This document shows positions 1 to 7,286 of a stretch of DNA of 64,000 nt, piece by piece. The notes under the pieces are model-generated. The model did not search any database and was not told the DNA's origin. It worked only from the letters and a program-made list of their open reading frames with translations. Location of the stretch: the NCBI RefSeq assembly GCF_000832015.1, contig NZ_JXCJ01000001.1:2492252-2556251 (forward strand). Reading direction: 5' to 3'. Made by a program: the position numbers and the translations under genes. The stretch comes from Gilvimarinus agarilyticus (GTDB lineage: Bacteria; Pseudomonadota; Gammaproteobacteria; Pseudomonadales; Cellvibrionaceae). Each line of letters begins with the position of its first letter. The stretch's first letter is position 1.

Positions 1-1
1 C

Positions 2-1891
2 CTTGGTAACAACTGGGTTATCGATACAGCGTCGAGCTCCGATCAGGCCGCCGCAGCTGCTGTAAACGGCAACATGAAGGCCACCGTCTCGGTTGACCGT
101 GTGTCTAATACCCACGATGACGGCTCGGCCTGGCGGGTAGGGCGCGTCATTGTCGGTCAGATTCACGCCTCAGACGACGAGCCGTTAAAAATCTACTATC
201 GCAAACTACCCGGCCACACCAAAGGCTGGATTTACATGGCCTATGAGGATTCCGACACCGAAATTTTCATTCCGCTGTTTGGCGATTCGGAAACTGATGA
301 GTACGGCTTAACCTCAACGGTGGAGCCCGTCGAAGACGGCGTCGAATTGGGCGAGAAGTTTAGCTACGAAATTAACGTAGTCGGCCGGGAAATGACCGTG
401 ACGGTAACCAAAGCCGACGGTACCTTTGCACGACAAACGATTCATTGGGCCGAGGAGTACAGCAGTGACTGGTTCTACTTCAAAGCCGGCGCCTACAACC
501 AAAACAATGGTGGTGACAGCAACGACTACGCCCAGGTTTCCTTTTATAACCTCGAAGTAAGCCATGGCGATGATGTTGGATCGGGCGGTACCGGTGACTC
601 TGACGATGATGGGTCTTCCGATGGTGGCACGGGCTCGGGCGATGACACGGGCTCCGGTGATGATTCGGATTCAGGCGATTCGGGTAACACCGGTGGTTCA
701 GTAAGCGTGAAGGCAACGGCTAGTTCAGATGATGGCAACGTTGCCGCTAATGCCACGGATGGTGATCCGAATACCCGGTGGTCCGCCAATGGTGACGGTC
801 AATGGTTAGAGCTTGATCTCGGCAGTGTCCAAACCGTCGGCAGTGTTAATGTGGCTTTCTATCAAGGTGATCAACGTCGCTCTTGGTTTGATATCGACAC
901 CAGCACCGACGGATCCGATTGGAGCAATGTTTTATCAATGGCGGCCAGCTCTGGTGAGAGCACCTCGCCCGAGAGCTTTTCGGTGACCGAAACCGAGGCA
1001 CGCTATGTGCGCTACATCGGTTATGGTAACAGCGCTAACAGCTGGAACTCAGTGACTGAAATTAATGTAAGCTCCGAAGGCGGCTCCACGGGCGGCGACA
1101 ACTCAGGTGGTTCAGGTGACGGCGGTGATACCGGTGGCGGTACGCCAGGCAATGCCGAGATTCCATCGGATTTAATGAGTAACTGTAACCAATGGAAAAT
1201 TACCTACCCTGACGGCGTCGAAGACAAAACACTGTGTGGTGAGCCGAACAACGAGTATTTCTACGTTAATGATGCCGGTAATGGTTTGGTGTTTTACGCA
1301 CCGGTACGTGACGGTAACGGTACGACACCTAACTCGAGCTACATTCGCTCAGAGCTGCGTGAGCGTGAAGCTGATGGCAGTAAAGACATTTACTGGACTA
1401 CATCTGGCCAGCACACGGTATATGTGAAGCAGGCGATTACTCACTTGCCGATCGTAAAAAGCCATCTGGTGGCGACCCAAATCCACGGCAACAAAGATGA
1501 CGGTATTGACGATGCGTTGGTGCTGCGCTTAGAGGACAACCACCTGTTCCTTAGCTTTAACGGTGGCAAGCTTCGCAGTGACGTAACCGTGTCAAACAAT
1601 TACAGCCTTGGTACCACACACGAGGTGATGTTTGAGGTCATCGACGGTAAGCATTACGTTTACTACAGTGAAGATGGCAATTTGGCTGATGCATATGCGT
1701 CGGGCAACGCGAGCCAATACTTAGTGCGCGATGGCTCTAACGACTATGTCATGGATCGCAGTTATGGTGAGGCCTACTTCAAAATCGGCAACTATACGCA
1801 AAGTAACGCCGACCGAGAAGAAGACCAAACTGGCGACCCTGACAACTATGGTGAGGTCGTTGTATACGATTACTGGGTCGATCATCAGTAA
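2..1891 (+). CDS. Alginate lyase PL7-CBM32-PL7, 5' end cut by window
   Basis: Secreted polysaccharide lyase that cleaves alginate by beta-elimination. The reading frame is open to the left edge (from base 2), so the signal peptide and the start of the first catalytic module are missing. Numbering from the Met at 74: the rest of a first PL7 beta-jelly-roll at about 1-165 with QIH at 29-31 and YFKAGAY at 135-141; a Gly/Asp/Ser linker at about 166-210; an F5/8 type C (CBM32) module at about 211-335; a second linker; a complete second PL7 module at about 363-605 with RSELRE at 425-430, QIH at 469-471 and YFKIGNYTQ at 568-576. In characterised PL7 enzymes the QIH form (rather than QVH) is linked to activity on guluronate-containing blocks. 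Two catalytic PL7 modules in one chain is unusual. A terminator follows directly. Confidence 0.9.
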   Translation, partial: LGNNWVIDTASSSDQAAAAAVNGNMKATVSVDRVSNTHDDGSAWRVGRVIVGQIHASDDEPLKIYYRKLPGHTKGWIYMAYEDSDTEIFIPLFGDSETDEYGLTSTVEPVEDGVELGEKFSYEINVVGREMTVTVTKADGTFARQTIHWAEEYSSDWFYFKAGAYNQNNGGDSNDYAQVSFYNLEVSHGDDVGSGGTGDSDDDGSSDGGTGSGDDTGSGDDSDSGDSGNTGGSVSVKATASSDDGNVAANATDGDPNTRWSANGDGQWLELDLGSVQTVGSVNVAFYQGDQRRSWFDIDTSTDGSDWSNVLSMAASSGESTSPESFSVTETEARYVRYIGYGNSANSWNSVTEINVSSEGGSTGGDNSGGSGDGGDTGGGTPGNAEIPSDLMSNCNQWKITYPDGVEDKTLCGEPNNEYFYVNDAGNGLVFYAPVRDGNGTTPNSSYIRSELREREADGSKDIYWTTSGQHTVYVKQAITHLPIVKSHLVATQIHGNKDDGIDDALVLRLEDNHLFLSFNGGKLRSDVTVSNNYSLGTTHEVMFEVIDGKHYVYYSEDGNLADAYASGNASQYLVRDGSNDYVMDRSYGEAYFKIGNYTQSNADREEDQTGDPDNYGEVVVYDYWVDHQ

Positions 1892-1910
1892 CGCGTATTG
1901 ACACTTAGGT

Positions 1911-1946
1911 ACGCCTCATCGTCTTCGGCGATGGGGCGTATTTTTT
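1911..1946 (+). terminator. Rho-independent terminator of the PL7 gene
   Basis: Stem 1911-1921 pairs with 1929-1939 (11 bp with one G-T pair) around a 7-nt loop, followed by a run of six T. It begins 20 nt after the PL7 stop codon. Confidence 0.8.
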
Positions 1947-2006
1947 ATCCGGCGACAGCACTTGGCCGCCGCTCACGATTTAGACCTCAGAAATACCGAT
2001 GTAACG

Positions 2007-2052
2007 TTCTTTTCTCTTTTCTCTTTTCTCTTTTCTCTTTTCTTTCTTTTCC
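2007..2052. repeat. Polypyrimidine microsatellite, CTCTTTT x4 plus degenerate ends
   Basis: A pure C/T tract built on a 7-bp unit repeated four times, flanked by imperfect units. It lies in the 302-bp gap between the convergent PL7 and purK genes. The same gap has a G-rich run at about 2141-2157. No gene is visible in the gap apart from the terminator at its left end. Confidence 0.8.
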
Positions 2053-2193
2053 TGTTAATACGACTGAGCGCCGGATGGCCATCTAGCCTTTAGCCCGGTG
2101 GTACATGAGTAATAAATGACGACAATTGCCGCGAGGTTTTAAAGGGGAGGGGGGGGCAGGATCCGCTGAGGGGACCCCGCCCGGGAGCTTGAG

Positions 2194-3318
2194 CTAGTCG
2201 GTGCCGTAAACCTTTTGTTTTAGCGGCTGTAATCTGGCCAATGCCGACGCCGCACTGTCGTCCGTTAACACCAAGTGACCTAATTTTCGGCCTGGACGCA
2301 CAGACTTGTTGTACCAGTCGAGCGCTACGTTGTCCTCTAGTTGGCGAGTTTGATCCAGCTCGACACCCAGCAAATTTAACATGGCGGCGGCGCCTTGTAA
2401 GTGAGTCGAGCCCAAAGGCCAGCCGGCAATCGCGCGCATATGGTTTTCAAACTGGCTGGCAACGCCGCAGTGCATCGTCCAGTGGCCACTGTTGTGCACG
2501 CGAGGTGCTAGTTCGTTAACCCACAGTTGGTCTGGGGTGACAAAACATTCCATTGCCATAACGCCCACGTAATCCAGGTGCTCTAAAATGGCTTTAAGGC
2601 CAGCTTGACCTGCGGCAATCAACTCACTTGATAATTGTGGGGCAGGGGCCACCGAGTGCAGTAGCACGCCGCTTTTATGAACGTTTTCGGTGGCAGGATA
2701 AAAACGCACTTCACCGCTTGCCGAGCGCACACCAATAAAAGACACCTCGCGCTCAAAATCCATAAAAGGTTCAGCCACATAGGGTGCGGCCTGGTCGGAT
2801 TGCAGTTCAAAATTCGCCTTGGCGACGAAGCTTTCAACGTCTTCATCGTTGTATAAACGCCACTGTGCTTTACCGTCGTAGCCTTGCTCGGTGTGCTTAA
2901 CAACTAATGGAAACCCGAGCTCAACAACAGCCTTGTGTAGGTCGGCCGCTGAAGCAACGCGAACAAAAGGCGTGTGCGGAACCTCGCAAGCAATCAGCAA
3001 CTGCTTTTCTCGCTCACGGTTTTGGCAACGGTAAATAGCGTGCGGGTTAGGGTGCACGGCACAGTGCTCGGCCAAACGTGTTAAGGGTACTAAGGAGCAT
3101 TGTTCGCGCTCCACGGTCACCACATCTGGTTTTCCCAGCGTGTCATACAACTCGCGGCTCGATAAGCTGTCGTCCATCGCCGTTATCGGCCCCAGGCCAG
3201 TAACTGGAGCCGTGTCTTCGTTGTTTTCGGACAAAAAGCTGAAGGTCATGCCCATTGGCAAACCCGCGAGCGCCATCATCCGGGCCAGCTGGCCGCAGCC
3301 GAGAACCGCTACATGCAT
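2194..3318 (-). CDS. purK: N5-carboxyaminoimidazole ribonucleotide synthase PurK
   Basis: ATP-grasp enzyme of de novo purine synthesis: converts AIR, ATP and bicarbonate to N5-CAIR in the cytoplasm. 374 aa, normal family length. Visible features are the N-terminal nucleotide-binding loop GCGQLARM at 8-15, the ATP-grasp core with LGFPLVVKHTEQGYDGKAQW, the segment EPFMDFEREVS and the C-terminal NELAPRVHNSGHWT signature. It is the second gene of a purE-purK operon: its ATG shares one base with the purE stop codon (TAATG), so the two are probably translationally coupled. No clear terminator is seen downstream. Confidence 0.96.
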   Translation of the reverse strand: MHVAVLGCGQLARMMALAGLPMGMTFSFLSENNEDTAPVTGLGPITAMDDSLSSRELYDTLGKPDVVTVEREQCSLVPLTRLAEHCAVHPNPHAIYRCQNREREKQLLIACEVPHTPFVRVASAADLHKAVVELGFPLVVKHTEQGYDGKAQWRLYNDEDVESFVAKANFELQSDQAAPYVAEPFMDFEREVSFIGVRSASGEVRFYPATENVHKSGVLLHSVAPAPQLSSELIAAGQAGLKAILEHLDYVGVMAMECFVTPDQLWVNELAPRVHNSGHWTMHCGVASQFENHMRAIAGWPLGSTHLQGAAAMLNLLGVELDQTRQLEDNVALDWYNKSVRPGRKLGHLVLTDDSAASALARLQPLKQKVYGTD

Positions 3319-3800
3319 TATTCGACCTCCACGGGCACCGAGTCAGTTTGACGCTGGCGCCACGCAATAAAGCGCTGGCTCAGCTCTGGATCGCTTAACG
3401 CCAAGATTTGCGCGGCCATCACGCCAGCGTTAGCGGCGCCCGCTTCTCCGATCGCCTGGGTGGCAACAGCAACGCCTTTAGGCATTTGCACAATAGACAA
3501 CAAGCTGTCGAGGCCTTTTAGTTGGCGGCTGGAGACAGGCACCGCGACTACAGGAATATGGGTCATGGCAGCGGCCATGCCTGGCAGGTGGGCGGCTCCA
3601 CCGGCGCCCGCAATGATCACCCGAATGCCGCGCCCAGGGGCCTGCTCGGCAAACTCACACAGACGTTGAGGCGTGCGGTGTGCAGACACCACTTGAGTCT
3701 CGTAAGCCACGCCCAACTCGTCCAGTATATCGGCCGCTAAGCGCATGGTGGGCCAGTCGGACCGGGAACCCATAATGATGCTGACAACGGGATCTTGCAT
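3318..3800 (-). CDS. purE: N5-CAIR mutase PurE
   Basis: Moves the carboxylate of N5-CAIR from nitrogen to carbon to give CAIR, the step after PurK. 160 aa, standard for class I Pur[11 protein letters not shown] near the N-terminus is the phosphate/substrate loop, SAHRTP carries the conserved histidine, and [16 protein letters not shown] is the family signature. The start at 3800 has a GAGG ribosome-binding site 5 nt upstream. First gene of the operon. No PurR-type operator could be recognised upstream. Confidence 0.96.
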   Translation of the reverse strand: MQDPVVSIIMGSRSDWPTMRLAADILDELGVAYETQVVSAHRTPQRLCEFAEQAPGRGIRVIIAGAGGAAHLPGMAAAMTHIPVVAVPVSSRQLKGLDSLLSIVQMPKGVAVATQAIGEAGAANAGVMAAQILALSDPELSQRFIAWRQRQTDSVPVEVE

Positions 3801-4009
3801 AAAAACCTCGAAAGAGAGATAAGTCTAAATTTGTGAGCGCGGCATTTTACCGGATAATGACGTGTTAAGCCTAATTATTGGCCGATATTGTACAACGTGG
3901 TGGCGAGTGAAGGTGTCAGGGTGGCATCGATGCTTGGGTATCTTAATATTCTATTTAACATAATATACATTATGCGCATTTAAAGGTTTGTGGAGGTGAT
4001 ACGCCGCAC

Positions 4010-4924
4010 TTAGGTATTTGCGCCTCTCGCAGGCTCCGTGCTGGCGTTTTCAGTTGGTCTGATTCTTTGGGTTAAATAGTCTAAAGCAAATTGCGCTCTG
4101 GCAGACAATGGCCACTCGGCGCGGTGAATCAGCCACAGCACGTCCATAACCTTGTGTTCCAGCGGTACGACTTTAATCGCGCGCGAATTGGCAAAGGCTT
4201 TGCGGGCGTATCTGGGAATCACGGTGAAACCCAGTCCGCGTGCCACGGGCTCTAAAATTAAACCTACCTGGTTTATAAAACCGCGTACAGGTAGTTCGTT
4301 TATTGTTCCCGCGCCGGGATAAGCCCGGCTTAATAAGCGTGTTGCCATATTCAGGCCGTCAGGATGATCGATAAACCCCAGTGTTCGTAGATCCTTCACG
4401 CCAGAGATGTCGGCACTGGCTGGTATGACCAGCTCCAGCGGCTCTTCGGTAAACTGAGTGGCTGTTAGCCGTGAATCATCGGGTTTGATGCTGACTAAGC
4501 CCATTTCAAAGCGATTATCCAGTACTTGCTGAATGATGTCGGGGTTGGGCGCGAAACGGTGTTTTATGGCGAGTTCAGGGTGTTTTTGTTGTAAATCGAG
4601 TAATAAAGGATATAGAAACAGGCCGCTGCTACCGGGGGTGATCAGGCTAATGTCGCCTTTGTGTCGCTCACCTCGGGAGAGCCGCTGTTGTAGCCGGTGA
4701 TCGGCTTGCTCAAACTCCGCGCAGTACACCAATAATGCGTGCCCTGCTGGTGTCAGCTCCATATTTCTGGGTCTGCGAATCAAAACCGGCCCAAGTTGTT
4801 GCTCTAACTGGGCGACATGTTGGCTTACCGCGGCCTGAGTTAACCCTAAGCGCTCGGCGCTGCGGGTAAAGTTGCCGGTATCGGCCACTACTGCGAAGGT
4901 TCGGAGCCATTGGGGGTTTAGCAT
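4010..4924 (-). CDS. LysR-family transcriptional regulator
   Basis: Typical LysR protein, 304 aa. Winged helix-turn-helix at about 1-60 (NFTRSAERLGLTQAAVSQHV), linker helix, then a periplasmic-binding-protein-like effector domain at about 92-290. The effector is unknown. It is transcribed divergently from the glyoxalase-fold gene at 5019 across a 94-bp gap that holds inverted repeats of LysR-box type overlapping its own start, so it probably regulates itself and that neighbour. Confidence 0.9.
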   Translation of the reverse strand: MLNPQWLRTFAVVADTGNFTRSAERLGLTQAAVSQHVAQLEQQLGPVLIRRPRNMELTPAGHALLVYCAEFEQADHRLQQRLSRGERHKGDISLITPGSSGLFLYPLLLDLQQKHPELAIKHRFAPNPDIIQQVLDNRFEMGLVSIKPDDSRLTATQFTEEPLELVIPASADISGVKDLRTLGFIDHPDGLNMATRLLSRAYPGAGTINELPVRGFINQVGLILEPVARGLGFTVIPRYARKAFANSRAIKVVPLEHKVMDVLWLIHRAEWPLSARAQFALDYLTQRIRPTENASTEPARGANT

Positions 4925-4949
4925 AAGAATCTCTTATCAAAGCCATAAG
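4923..4949. promoter_or_regulatory. Candidate LysR binding site
   Basis: Two overlapping inverted repeats: ATAAGA-N3-TCTTAT at 4923-4937 and CTTAT-N7-ATAAG at 4933-4949. The second fits the T-N11-A form of LysR boxes. The site covers the regulator's own start codon and lies about 70 bp from the divergent gene. Confidence 0.45.
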
Positions 4950-5018
4950 CGTTGCATGGTTTTTATTATAGCGGCTTAGGGCTAATCTAGGGAAACATTA
5001 ACCAACGGAGCGTTTGCT

Positions 5019-5513
5019 ATGACCTACCCCCGCAGCTTTTCTCATATCGGTTTATCGGTCACTGACCTGGAAGCCGCCGTAAAATTTTATACCGACGTAT
5101 TAGGTTGGTACCTGATTATGCCCCCAACCACTATTGGAGAAGACGATAGCGCCGTAGGGGTTATGTGTACCGATGTGTTTGGTGCGGGCTGGGGCTCGCT
5201 TAAAATTGCACACTTGTCTACCGGGGATCGTATCGGCGTTGAGATATTTCAGTTTAACAACGCCGAAAAGCCGGACAATAATTTTGAATATTGGAAAACA
5301 GGGGTGTTTCACTTTTGTGTGCAAGACCCAGACGTAGAAGGTTTAGCCGAGAAAATTGTCGCCGCCGGCGGTAAGCAAAGAATGCCAGTGCGTGAATACT
5401 TCCCCGGCGAGAAGCCCTACCGCATGGTTTATATGGAAGACCCTTTTGGCAATATTTTAGAAATTTACAGCCATAGCTATGAGCTAACCTACTCGGCCGG
5501 TGCTTACGGTTAA
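5019..5513 (+). CDS. VOC/glyoxalase-fold dioxygenase-like protein
   Basis: Single-gene protein of the vicinal oxygen chelate superfamily, 164 aa. Two beta-alpha-beta-beta-beta units are recognisable: FSHIGLSVTDLEAAVKFY at the N-terminus with a candidate metal ligand His9, GVEIFQF, then VFHFCVQDPDVEGLAEKI and a C-terminal GNILEIYSH with the last acidic ligand. The metal-ligand pattern H/E/H/E is compatible with lactoylglutathione lyase or an extradiol-type enzyme; the substrate cannot be read from the sequence. RBS GGAG upstream of the ATG. It probably answers to the divergent LysR regulator. Confidence 0.85.
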   Translation: MTYPRSFSHIGLSVTDLEAAVKFYTDVLGWYLIMPPTTIGEDDSAVGVMCTDVFGAGWGSLKIAHLSTGDRIGVEIFQFNNAEKPDNNFEYWKTGVFHFCVQDPDVEGLAEKIVAAGGKQRMPVREYFPGEKPYRMVYMEDPFGNILEIYSHSYELTYSAGAYG

Positions 5514-5515
5514 AG

Positions 5516-5550
5516 GCGCCGCCCAAAATCAGGTTTTAAGGCGGCGCTTT
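5516..5550. terminator. Bidirectional terminator between convergent genes
   Basis: GC-rich 8-bp stem (5516-5523 with 5540-5547), with AAAA/TTTT able to extend pairing inside the loop, followed by only three T. It sits between the VOC gene and the convergent MocA-like gene and could serve both. Confidence 0.55.
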
Positions 5551-5558
5551 CGGTGTCA

Positions 5559-6212
5559 CTATGTGTTATTGCGTGATCGCATTAAAGCATTGCCTAGTTG
5601 CGCGGGGGTATCTATGTCATGGCATACACCCGCGTCATTAACTGCGATTTCGTGATAACAATGTAAGTGCTGCCGGATAAGCTCGGCAGCTCCTCCTGTA
5701 ACGCTTAGCTCGGCAAGTTTAGGCCAAAAGGTTCGACCAAAAATAACGGGGTGACCCACCTGCCCTGACCACGTTGGCCGAACGATGTTGTTGGCGTTCG
5801 CTCGGCAAGCCAGTTGAGCGAGCGTTGCGGCGGCAATATAGGGTATATCACCTAGCCAAATGGCAGCCGCATTAACGTCGTTAAGTGAGGAGTCGTGCAG
5901 TATTGCGGTAAAACCATCTGCGATAGTGCTCCCCTGCCCTTGGGGCGCGTGAGGTGCTCGGTAAATGGGCGTGTCTACCGGTAAACCCAGCGTGTTTAGA
6001 TCATCGTGTTCGCGGATAATCACACGGCAGAATTTAAAAAACGCTGAAGCGTTGGTGTAGCTGGTGGCTAATAGGGATTGATTTGACGTGACGTGAGCGG
6101 CGCGTTTATCTCGTTTACCAAAGCGCCTGGAATAGCCCGCCGCAAGGATGAGAGCAACCAAGGGTGATTGTATCGGCTGGCCCGTGCAGGCTGTGGTTTG
6201 ATCAGAGTTCAT
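5559..6212 (-). CDS. MocA-like molybdenum cofactor cytidylyltransferase
   Basis: Nucleotidyltransferase of the MobA/MocA (NTP_transf_3) family, about 217 aa. LILAAGYSRRFG is the nucleotide-binding loop, WLGDIPY carries the metal-binding Asp, GHPVIFG is the cofactor-side motif and DIDTPAQL the C-terminal motif. MocA attaches CMP to molybdopterin, making the MCD form used by PaoABC-type enzymes. That fits its place as the last gene of the oxidoreductase operon. I start it at the ATG at 6212, which overlaps the XdhC-like stop by 11 nt; a GTG at 6227 is also possible. GTP rather than CTP specificity cannot be excluded by eye. Confidence 0.8.
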   Translation of the reverse strand: MNSDQTTACTGQPIQSPLVALILAAGYSRRFGKRDKRAAHVTSNQSLLATSYTNASAFFKFCRVIIREHDDLNTLGLPVDTPIYRAPHAPQGQGSTIADGFTAILHDSSLNDVNAAAIWLGDIPYIAAATLAQLACRANANNIVRPTWSGQVGHPVIFGRTFWPKLAELSVTGGAAELIRQHLHCYHEIAVNDAGVCHDIDTPAQLGNALMRSRNNT

Positions 6213-7197
6213 GTCGGCTTTTACCACGCTGCACCCGAAGTATGTCGCTCATAATAGCCAGCGCGATTTCAGCGGGAGTTTTGCTGCCAAGGGCTAATCC
6301 TATTGGCATATGGATTCGGGCTATTTGTTCAGAGCTAAGGCCGCCTGTACGTTGTAATCGGTTTGCACGCGCCTTTGATGTTTTGTGAGATCCCATCACG
6401 CCGATGTAAAACGATGGTGTCTCGATCGCTTCCATAATTGCTAAGTCGTCGATACGGGGATCGTGAGTCAAGCCGACAACGGCACTTGCGCGATGACACA
6501 TTCCGGGAGTTGCAATAAAAAGTGCGGGGTGTACACGCTCAGAGCGAATCCCGGGAACATTAAAATCGTTCCAGGCTTTGTCACGCGGGTCGCAAACGAT
6601 CACCTCGTAACCCATTGCCAACGCAAACTCCGCGCAGTAAGTGGCTACCGGCGATATCCCTGCGATAATCAATCGCGTAACCGGGCCTACTCTTATATCA
6701 ACAAAACGATTGTCCGGGTCGAATTGAATGCGAGCACCAAGCGCTTGAGCGTCAAGCAAATGTGCAGCGCCCGTCTCTTTTATAGCCTTGAGTGCAACGC
6801 GTCGCAGCTTGACGGTGTGACCCTCAAGGGTTTTCTGTAACTTTTGTAAATGTTCAATGTTGTAGTCTGAGGGCGTTAACTGCTCTACTAGTATTTCTAA
6901 GCTTCCGCCGCAGGGCAAGCTGACCCGACTGGCGTCCACATCGCCGCCGGATCCGTAACGGATCCGCTCAACAGTTTTTGCAAAGCGGCCTTCACTTAGT
7001 CGCAGCAAAAAGTCCTCTTCTACGCAGCCGCCCGATAGTGAGCCCACGCTCCTTCCATCTTGCTTGGCCGCCATTAATGAGCCTGGCTCGCGAGGAGAAG
7101 ATCCAAACGTTCCGAGTACGGTACACAGCCAGACTGTTTCTCCGGCATTTAGCCATCGCAAAGTCTGGGTGACGACATGTTTGTCTAGGTTTTGCAT
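6202..7197 (-). CDS. XdhC/PaoD-type molybdenum-enzyme chaperone
   Basis: Cytoplasmic protein that binds molybdenum cofactor and inserts it, after maturation, into the large subunit of xanthine-dehydrogenase-family enzymes. 331 aa. The N-terminal XdhC/CoxI domain shows GTFGSSPREPGS and GSLSGGCVEED; the C-terminal Rossmann-like half has LIIAGISPVATYCAEFA and SFYIGVMGSHKT, ending in MPIGLALGSKTPAEIALAI. In Escherichia coli the equivalent PaoD follows paoC, as here. It is 89 bp downstream of the large-subunit gene. Confidence 0.9.
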   Translation of the reverse strand: MQNLDKHVVTQTLRWLNAGETVWLCTVLGTFGSSPREPGSLMAAKQDGRSVGSLSGGCVEEDFLLRLSEGRFAKTVERIRYGSGGDVDASRVSLPCGGSLEILVEQLTPSDYNIEHLQKLQKTLEGHTVKLRRVALKAIKETGAAHLLDAQALGARIQFDPDNRFVDIRVGPVTRLIIAGISPVATYCAEFALAMGYEVIVCDPRDKAWNDFNVPGIRSERVHPALFIATPGMCHRASAVVGLTHDPRIDDLAIMEAIETPSFYIGVMGSHKTSKARANRLQRTGGLSSEQIARIHMPIGLALGSKTPAEIALAIMSDILRVQRGKSRHEL

Positions 7198-7286
7198 AAT
7201 GTATCTTGGTGCGTCCCGATTGTATTGACTGATTTGTCGTCAGTAGTGGTGGGAGGGAACCCAACCTCCGCCGTTCGTTTGCAGGA

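Noticed and set aside
2007-2052. Possible CRISPR-like or VNTR array
   Set aside because: The unit is 7 bp without spacers, so it is a microsatellite, not a CRISPR array.
1898-2086. 62-aa ORF across the pyrimidine repeat
   Set aside because: It begins inside the terminator region and is mostly translated CTCTTTT repeat; no ribosome-binding site or conserved pattern.
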